19,302 nt of DNA. It comes from Verrucomicrobiota bacterium (GTDB lineage Bacteria; Verrucomicrobiota; Verrucomicrobiia; Limisphaerales; JAFMIX01). A program made the translations under genes and the position numbers. This document shows, in pieces, positions 15,553-19,302 of this stretch. Under the pieces are notes generated by a model. That model saw nothing but the letters and a program-made list of their open reading frames with translations. It was not told the origin of the DNA and did no database searches. The stretch is taken from the NCBI GenBank assembly GCA_026397895.1, contig JAPLTZ010000320.1, positions 17,339-36,640 of the forward strand, written 5' to 3'. Each line of letters opens with the position of its first letter. Position 1 is the first letter of the stretch.

Positions 15553-15581
15553 GCCGCCGCCATCCGCCGCGCCGTTTCCAC

Positions 15582-15610
15582 TTGTCAGCTTTGGAGGTGA
15601 GTCCTAAAGT
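15582..15610 (+). promoter_or_regulatory. Promoter candidate for the GST-phoH-DUF4149 group
   Basis: TTGTCA (15582-15587), 17-nt spacer, TAAAGT (15605-15610), directly after the gap terminator and 20 nt before the TTG start of the GST-like gene. It shares the CCTAAAGTTTC core with the scpA promoter candidate. Confidence 0.5.
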
Positions 15611-15619
15611 TTCGCCGTC

Positions 15620-15624
15620 AGGAG
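15620..15624 (+). promoter_or_regulatory. Shine-Dalgarno AGGAG that selects a TTG start
   Basis: AGGAG at 15620-15624 lies 6 nt before the TTG at 15631 and 18 nt before the in-frame ATG at 15643. The spacing favours TTG as the start of the GST-like gene. Confidence 0.6.
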
Positions 15625-15630
15625 ATTCAT

Positions 15631-16311
15631 TTGTCATTTGAAATGATTGAGCTAATCCAGTTTCCGTGGAGTCCATTCTGCATCGCGCAGCGGCGGATTC
15701 TGGAATTTTCCGGCCAGCGATTCAAAATCACCAACCTTCCCCGCACCGGCGACCGCGCACTCGTCTGGAAACTCACCAAGGAACGCTACTACGGCGTGCC
15801 CATCATCCGCGACGGGCGCAACGTGGTGTTTGAGACCGGCGAAGACACGCAGGACATCGCCAAATATCTCGACTGGAAATTCCAGCTCGGCCTGTTCCCG
15901 GCGGAGCTGGAAGGCGTGCAATCCGTTCTCTGGCGCTACATCGAGAACGAGATCGAAGGCCTCGGCTTCAAGCTCAACGACGTTTATTTCCGCGAGTTTG
16001 TGACCAAGGCCGACCAATTGCCGTTTATCCGACACAAGGAGCGGAAATTCGGGCGCGGCTGCATAGACCAGTGGCAGGCGCAGCAGAAAGACATGCTGAA
16101 ACAGCTCGCCGCCCGCCTGCTGCCGTTCGAGCAGATGCTCGCCCACCAGCCGTTCCTCCTGGGCGACAAACCGCGTTTCGTGGACTTTGATCTCTACGGA
16201 ATGTTGGAAAACTTCCTCTACTCCGGCCGCTACAAACTGCCCGCCGCGCACAAGCAAATCCAGCGCTGGCACCGCCGCATGACCATTCTCAAATCCAAAA
16301 AAACCTCGTGA
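15631..16311 (+). CDS. Glutathione S-transferase-like protein
   Basis: 226 residues from the TTG at 15631 (222 from the ATG at 15643); the TTG is preferred for its AGGAG site. The N-terminal thioredoxin-like domain carries QFPWSPFCIAQRRILEFSG, where Cys17 of SPFC is in the position of the catalytic residue of Cys-type GSTs, then YYGVPIIRDG (cis-Pro loop VPII) and the FETGEDTQDIAKYLD segment that would bind the glutathione gamma-glutamyl group. The C-terminal helical domain follows from about residue 92 (LGDKPRFVDFDLYGMLENFL). Substrate is unknown; glutathione or another thiol is inferred. Its TGA overlaps the GTG of the PhoH gene (GTGA at 16308-16311), so translation of the two is coupled. 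Confidence 0.85.
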   Translation: MSFEMIELIQFPWSPFCIAQRRILEFSGQRFKITNLPRTGDRALVWKLTKERYYGVPIIRDGRNVVFETGEDTQDIAKYLDWKFQLGLFPAELEGVQSVLWRYIENEIEGLGFKLNDVYFREFVTKADQLPFIRHKERKFGRGCIDQWQAQQKDMLKQLAARLLPFEQMLAHQPFLLGDKPRFVDFDLYGMLENFLYSGRYKLPAAHKQIQRWHRRMTILKSKKTS

Positions 16312-17612
16312 AAAACTACATCCTCGACACCAACGTCCTCCTCCACGACCCCAACTCCCTCCTCAGCTTCACGGACAACAACGTCCTCATCCCCATCGAG
16401 GTCATCGAGGAAATCGACCGCTTCAAGCGCGAGTCCACCGAGCTCGGCCAGAACGCCCGCACCGTCTCCCGCATGCTCGACGGCTTTCGCGGCGAAGGCC
16501 GGCTGAGCGAAGGCGTCAAGCTGCCCAACGGCGGCAAGTTGAAAATCGCCTTCCACAAAAACGGCGAAGGCGCGAACGGCTTCAGCAGCCACACCGTGGA
16601 CAACCGCATCCTCGCCCTCGCCGCCGGCGTGCAAAAGGCGCAGCCGAAAAACCCCGCCATCCTCGTCAGCAAGGACATCAACCTCCGCATCAAGGCCGAC
16701 GCCCTCGGGCTCCTCGCCGAGGACTACGAGACCGACCGCGTCTTCATCACCGACCTCTACACCGGCATGGCCGAGATCGCCGTCAGCGCCGAGAAAATGG
16801 CCGCCTTCCGCGCCGACGGCGAACTGGAACTCAACGGCGGCAAGACCTATTTCCCCAACGAATACGTCGCGCTCACGGACGAGACCAACCCCAAGCGCAG
16901 CGCCCTCACCAAGGTGGACGCCACCGGCAAAAAGCTCGTGCCCATCTTCGACTGCCGCGAAGGCGTGTGGGGCATCAAGCCGCGCAACCGCGAGCAGCAT
17001 TTCGCCTTCGACGCGCTGCTCGACGACCGCGTGAAACTCGTCACGCTCATGGGCAAGGCCGGCACGGGCAAGACCTTGATCGCCATGGCCGCCGGCCTGA
17101 AACGCACCGTGCTGGACCGCGAATTCCGCCGGCTCGTCGTCGCGCGCCCGACCATTTCCATGGGCAAGGAACTCGGCTTCCTGCCCGGTTCGCTCGATGA
17201 AAAGCTCGCGCCGTGGATGCAACCCATCCATGACGCGCTGGAGATGTTGAGCGACCTGAACATGGGCCACGACCACCGCCGCAGCGCCGACCTGATGCGC
17301 AGTGGCAGCATCGTGGTAGAGGCGTTGAGCTACATCCGGGGCCGCAGCATTGCCAACCAGTTCATGATCATTGACGAGGCGCAGAACCTCACGCCGCTCG
17401 AAGCCAAGACCATCGTCACCCGCGTCGGCACGGGCACGAAGATCATCTTCACCGGCGACCCCTACCAGATTGACAATCCCTATGTGGATTCGTCCTCGAA
17501 CGGTTTCAACTACATCGTCAGCAAGTTCAAGGGCGAGGCGCTGGCGGCGCACATCGAGCTGCAAAAGGGCGAGCGCAGCGAACTTGCCGAAATCGCGGCG
17601 AACCTGCTGTGA
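16308..17612 (+). CDS. PIN-PhoH family ATPase (PhoH2-like)
   Basis: 434 residues from a GTG at 16308. Residues 1 to about 150 form a PIN ribonuclease-like domain (YILDTNVLLHDP with Asp7; IEVIEEIDRFK; HTVDNRILALA; LVSKDINLRIKA), and residues about 225-434 form the PhoH P-loop ATPase: Walker A GKAGTGKT (249-256), ARPTISMGKELGFLPG, Walker B FMIIDEAQN with Asp356, and FTGDPYQID. This is the PhoH2 / YlaK architecture, in which a toxin-like RNase domain is fused to an RNA helicase-like ATPase; known members unwind and cleave RNA. It overlaps the GST-like gene by 4 nt. No antitoxin-like gene of the usual PhoAT kind is visible next to it. Confidence 0.93.
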   Translation: MKNYILDTNVLLHDPNSLLSFTDNNVLIPIEVIEEIDRFKRESTELGQNARTVSRMLDGFRGEGRLSEGVKLPNGGKLKIAFHKNGEGANGFSSHTVDNRILALAAGVQKAQPKNPAILVSKDINLRIKADALGLLAEDYETDRVFITDLYTGMAEIAVSAEKMAAFRADGELELNGGKTYFPNEYVALTDETNPKRSALTKVDATGKKLVPIFDCREGVWGIKPRNREQHFAFDALLDDRVKLVTLMGKAGTGKTLIAMAAGLKRTVLDREFRRLVVARPTISMGKELGFLPGSLDEKLAPWMQPIHDALEMLSDLNMGHDHRRSADLMRSGSIVVEALSYIRGRSIANQFMIIDEAQNLTPLEAKTIVTRVGTGTKIIFTGDPYQIDNPYVDSSSNGFNYIVSKFKGEALAAHIELQKGERSELAEIAANLL

Positions 17613-17623
17613 ACAATCGCAAC

Positions 17624-17651
17624 TTGCGCGGGCGGGCTTTTCTTTTACGAT
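17624..17651 (+). promoter_or_regulatory. Promoter candidate for the DUF4149-like gene
   Basis: TTGCGC (17624-17629), 16-nt spacer, TACGAT (17646-17651). The -10 box ends 6 nt before the GTG at 17658, the same geometry as the PEP-CTERM promoter, which would give a leaderless message. The -35 is weak. Confidence 0.35.
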
Positions 17652-17657
17652 GAGCCG

Positions 17658-18170
17658 GTGATTTCATTCCTTCGCTTTCTGGGGGTGGCCAACGCCGCCG
17701 TGTGGTTCGGCGCGGCGATCTTCGCCACGTTTTTCGCCGGGCCGGCGTTCTTCTCCGATCGGATGATTCACGCGCTCGCCGACCAGCGCTACTACGCCGG
17801 CGCGGCGGCGCAGGTTTTTCTGGGAAAGTATTTCCTGCTGCACTACATCTGCGGCTCGCTGGCGGTGGTGCATCTGTTGGCGGAATGGCTTTATCTGGGC
17901 CGCCGGCTGACGCGGTTCACCTTGGGGCTGCTGGCGATCATCGCCGCGCTGGCGCTGTTCGGCGGCGTGTGGATGCAGCCGCAACTGCACGGGTTGCACC
18001 AGACGATGTATCGCGGCGCGACCACGGAGGAGCGGGATACCGCCGCGAAATCATTCCGGGCGTGGCACGGCGCTTCGCAGGCGGCCAATCTTTTCGTGAC
18101 CATCGGGTTGTTGGTGTATTTCTGGCGGCTGACGCACCCCCGGCGGCTGCGCGATGTGTCGGAGCTTTGA
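17658..18170 (+). CDS. DUF4149-like four-helix membrane protein
   Basis: 170 residues from a GTG at 17658. Four hydrophobic segments are visible: FLGVANAAVWFGAAIFATFF (about 6-25), YFLLHYICGSLAVVHLLAEW, FTLGLLAIIAALALFGGVWM and AANLFVTIGLLVYFW near the end. Between helices 3 and 4 is a polar stretch with LHGLHQTMYRGAT and a SFRAWHGASQAANL motif, which fits the DUF4149/TMEM205-like family; function is unknown. It lies 45 nt after the PhoH gene, on the same strand, and could also be co-transcribed with it. Confidence 0.7.
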   Translation: MISFLRFLGVANAAVWFGAAIFATFFAGPAFFSDRMIHALADQRYYAGAAAQVFLGKYFLLHYICGSLAVVHLLAEWLYLGRRLTRFTLGLLAIIAALALFGGVWMQPQLHGLHQTMYRGATTEERDTAAKSFRAWHGASQAANLFVTIGLLVYFWRLTHPRRLRDVSEL

Positions 18171-18205
18171 GCCGCAGAATCCGGCGGCTAACCACATTTA
18201 CAGGG

Positions 18206-18235
18206 TTGACAAACCCGGCCCCAGTCGGATTTTAT
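18206..18235 (+). promoter_or_regulatory. Promoter candidate for the DUF3276 gene
   Basis: TTGACA (18206-18211, perfect -35), 18-nt spacer, TTTTAT (18230-18235), 52 nt before the ATG at 18288. Confidence 0.45.
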
Positions 18236-18287
18236 TGGGGTCAGTTACTTGTTACTTGATTACGGCAGAGGCAAAAAAGGCACCATT

Positions 18288-18578
18288 ATGTTTTCAAACG
18301 AGCGAGACCGGTCATCTTACGGCAACAAAATTTACGGTTACACCCCTAAACCGCCCGTCGCCGAAGACGTGCTGCGCACCGAAAAAATCCAGGTCGAGCG
18401 AAAGTCCTTCATCCTCACGCTGCGTGAAAATCCGCGGGGCCGCTTTCTGCGCATCACCGAGGACGTGGCGGGGCGGCATAATTCCGTCATCATCCCTGCG
18501 CCTGGCCTGGAAGAGTTCAAGAAAATCGTGGACGAGATGGTCAAGACGTCCGACGAGACGCCGCCGAAGAATCCGTAA
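18288..18578 (+). CDS. PUR-alpha-like nucleic-acid-binding protein (DUF3276)
   Basis: 96 residues from the ATG at 18288, with an AAGG ribosome site at 18277-18280 (7-nt spacing). The core is VERKSFILTLRENPRGRFLRITED, given here in pieces (VERKSFILTL; ENPRGRFLRITED), followed by NSVIIPAPGLEEFKKIVDEM. This is the PUR repeat seen in the bacterial PUR-alpha / DUF3276 family, single-stranded nucleic-acid binders found in Bacteroidota, spirochaetes and relatives. Role is unknown; RNA or ssDNA binding is inferred. The gene converges on rsfS, whose reading frame runs antisense through nearly all of it. Confidence 0.85.
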   Translation: MFSNERDRSSYGNKIYGYTPKPPVAEDVLRTEKIQVERKSFILTLRENPRGRFLRITEDVAGRHNSVIIPAPGLEEFKKIVDEMVKTSDETPPKNP

Positions 18579-18974
18579 AATTTCCTTCCCGACCGGGCCG
18601 GCAAACCGCCGTCCCTTCGCGGCGGCTTTCACCTTGGTCGCCACCCGCGGCGCATCGCCCCACAAGCCTTCCAGGTCGTAATGCTCGCGCATATCCTGGC
18701 GCATGACGTGGACGATGACATCGAAGAAGTCCATCACCTGCCATGAGGCGCGGATGTTGCCGTCCGTGGCGCGGGGGCGGATGCCGTGGTCTTCGCGCAG
18801 CCGGTCGGTGATTTCGTCCACGATGGCGCGCAGGTGCGGCTCGCTCGAACCGGAGGCGATCACGAAATAATCCGTGATCGAGGAGATTTTCCGCACGTCC
18901 AGCACGGCGACGTTTTCCGCCTTCCGGTTTTCGGCCAAGTCCCGGCAAAGCTGCGCCAATTTTTTAGAATCCAT
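18312..18974 (-). CDS. rsfS: Ribosomal silencing factor RsfS with an abnormal antisense run-on
   Basis: RsfS binds ribosomal protein uL14 on the large subunit and blocks subunit joining in starvation. The ATG at 18974 begins MDSKKLAQLCRDLAENRK; the core is complete: SITDYFVIASGSS, HLRAIVDEI, WQVMDFFDVIVHVM and YDLEGLWGDAPRV (ending near residue 111). RsfS proteins usually stop within about 10-30 residues of that point. Here no stop follows, and the frame continues about 110 more residues to 18312, through 267 nt antisense to DUF3276. The tail is Arg-rich and looks like a shadow translation. All three minus-strand frames stay open past the DUF3276 stop; the earliest ends at 18541. A lost stop or small indel near 18600 is likely. 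It lies 50 nt downstream of nadD, a common pairing. Confidence 0.85.
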   Translation of the reverse strand: MDSKKLAQLCRDLAENRKAENVAVLDVRKISSITDYFVIASGSSEPHLRAIVDEITDRLREDHGIRPRATDGNIRASWQVMDFFDVIVHVMRQDMREHYDLEGLWGDAPRVATKVKAAAKGRRFAGPVGKEILRILRRRLVGRLDHLVHDFLELFQARRRDDDGIMPPRHVLGDAQKAAPRIFTQREDEGLSLDLDFFGAQHVFGDGRFRGVTVNFVAVR

Positions 18975-18989
18975 ATTTCGGGGAGAGTT

Positions 18990-19020
18990 AACCACAGATT
19001 CACACGGATGAACACGGATA
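18990..19020. repeat. Dispersed intergenic repeat, copy 2 (between nadD and rsfS)
   Basis: aaccacagatt, cacacggatg, aacacggata: related to 8026-8043 on the opposite orientation. It fills most of the 50-nt gap between the nadD stop and the rsfS start, so it would lie in the transcript. Confidence 0.55.
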
Positions 19021-19024
19021 AAAT

Positions 19025-19302
19025 TCACCCCCTGTAAAGCCCCGCGCCGCGGATCGCCTCCGCCACCGCCGCCGGCACGAGCGAGTCCACCGGCAAACCC
19101 GCCCGCACCCGCGCCCGGATTTGCGACGACGACACGCCCAGCGGAAAGCCCTGGAGCATCCGCCCACGGAACGGCGCGGGGAAATGCAGTTCCGGCTGGC
19201 CCGGTCGCGGCGAGGTCTGCATGAAATGCCGCGCCGACCTGCGCGTGTGCCTCAACTGCAACAGCCACGACTCGCGTGTGGCGCAGCAATGCCGCGAGCG
19301 CC
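19025..19302 (-). CDS. nadD: Nicotinate-nucleotide adenylyltransferase, C-terminal part only
   Basis: NadD adenylylates nicotinate mononucleotide in NAD synthesis. Only the C-terminus is in the window: PRPGQPELHFPAPFRGRMLQ, then FPLGVSSSQIRARVRAG (the ISSTxIR-type motif) and LVPAAVAEAI, ending with TGA at 19025-19027. The frame is open to the window edge, but family resemblance is clear only from about 19210 downward in coordinate; beyond that the residues (Arg/His/Ser-rich, RHCCATRESWLLQLRHTRRS) do not look like NadD. On the opposite strand the same bases encode a zinc-ribbon motif. The position upstream of rsfS supports the identity. Confidence 0.75.
   Translation of the reverse strand, partial: RSRHCCATRESWLLQLRHTRRSARHFMQTSPRPGQPELHFPAPFRGRMLQGFPLGVSSSQIRARVRAGLPVDSLVPAAVAEAIRGAGLYRG
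19182..19302 (+). CDS. Possible zinc-ribbon protein fragment, running off the right edge
   Basis: Plus-strand frame from 19182 encodes CMKCRADLRVCLNC, then NSHDSRVAQQCRER. The cysteines are spaced C-x2-C-x6-C-x2-C-x10-C, with the LRxCxNC, HD and QCRE residues of a zinc-ribbon family I recall from several phyla (C..CG..LR.CRNC..FD....NQCRE). The frame has no start codon before the ATG at 19221, which falls inside the first cysteine pair, so the 5' part is missing or replaced by nadD sequence. It may also be a chance antisense reading of nadD. Confidence 0.4.

Noticed and set aside
1..19302. tRNA, rRNA, CRISPR arrays, insertion sequences
   Set aside because: I saw no cloverleaf with CCA-end features, no regularly spaced repeats, and no transposase or terminal inverted repeats.

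Overview
The window looks like a chromosomal piece of a Gram-negative, GC-rich bacterium, most likely a verrucomicrobium of the Pedosphaera/Limisphaera type. The reasons are a PEP-CTERM sorted protein, a lipoprotein, a GmhB-like LPS enzyme, a giant LamG/thrombospondin-3 protein with the 'DWWELKYFGN' module I associate with that phylum, and short dispersed intergenic repeats. The lineage call is inference from remembered families, not from a search.

Layout. Positions 1-6968 hold the 3' part of a giant secreted multidomain protein ending in an alpha/beta-hydrolase with a GHSLG nucleophile elbow, followed 2 nt later by a lipoprotein gene. Positions 6969-8045 are a gene-poor stretch with one small orphan gene (7463-7855) and a perfect 12-bp tandem repeat. 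Positions 8046-10244 (minus) carry algH/yqgE followed by prfC (release factor 3), which is broken. Positions 10376-11615 hold a small conserved-looking protein, a tiny PEP-CTERM protein with its own terminator and promoter, and a broken gmhB-like HAD phosphatase. Positions 11746-14332 are scpA-scpB-pheA in one direction, then gap (GAPDH) with its own promoter candidate and a very clear intrinsic terminator. Positions 15631-18170 are a GST-like gene overlapping a PIN-PhoH ATPase gene, then a DUF4149-like membrane protein. The right end has a PUR-alpha-like DUF3276 gene converging on rsfS, with the 3' end of nadD upstream of rsfS.

Most of the right two thirds is housekeeping: chromosome condensation (ScpAB), phenylalanine synthesis, glycolysis, ribosome silencing and NAD synthesis. 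What deserves attention is damage and odd junctions. prfC has lost what looks like 25 nt (8 codons plus 1). gmhB has a frameshift just before its metal-binding motif. rsfS has no stop codon at its normal end and runs about 270 nt antisense through its neighbour. At the extreme right, the nadD C-terminus abuts an opposite-strand zinc-ribbon signature. These are either real gene decay and rearrangement or assembly errors, and raw reads would separate the two. The most system-like item is the giant hydrolase plus its tightly coupled lipoprotein, both lower in GC than the flanking genes.
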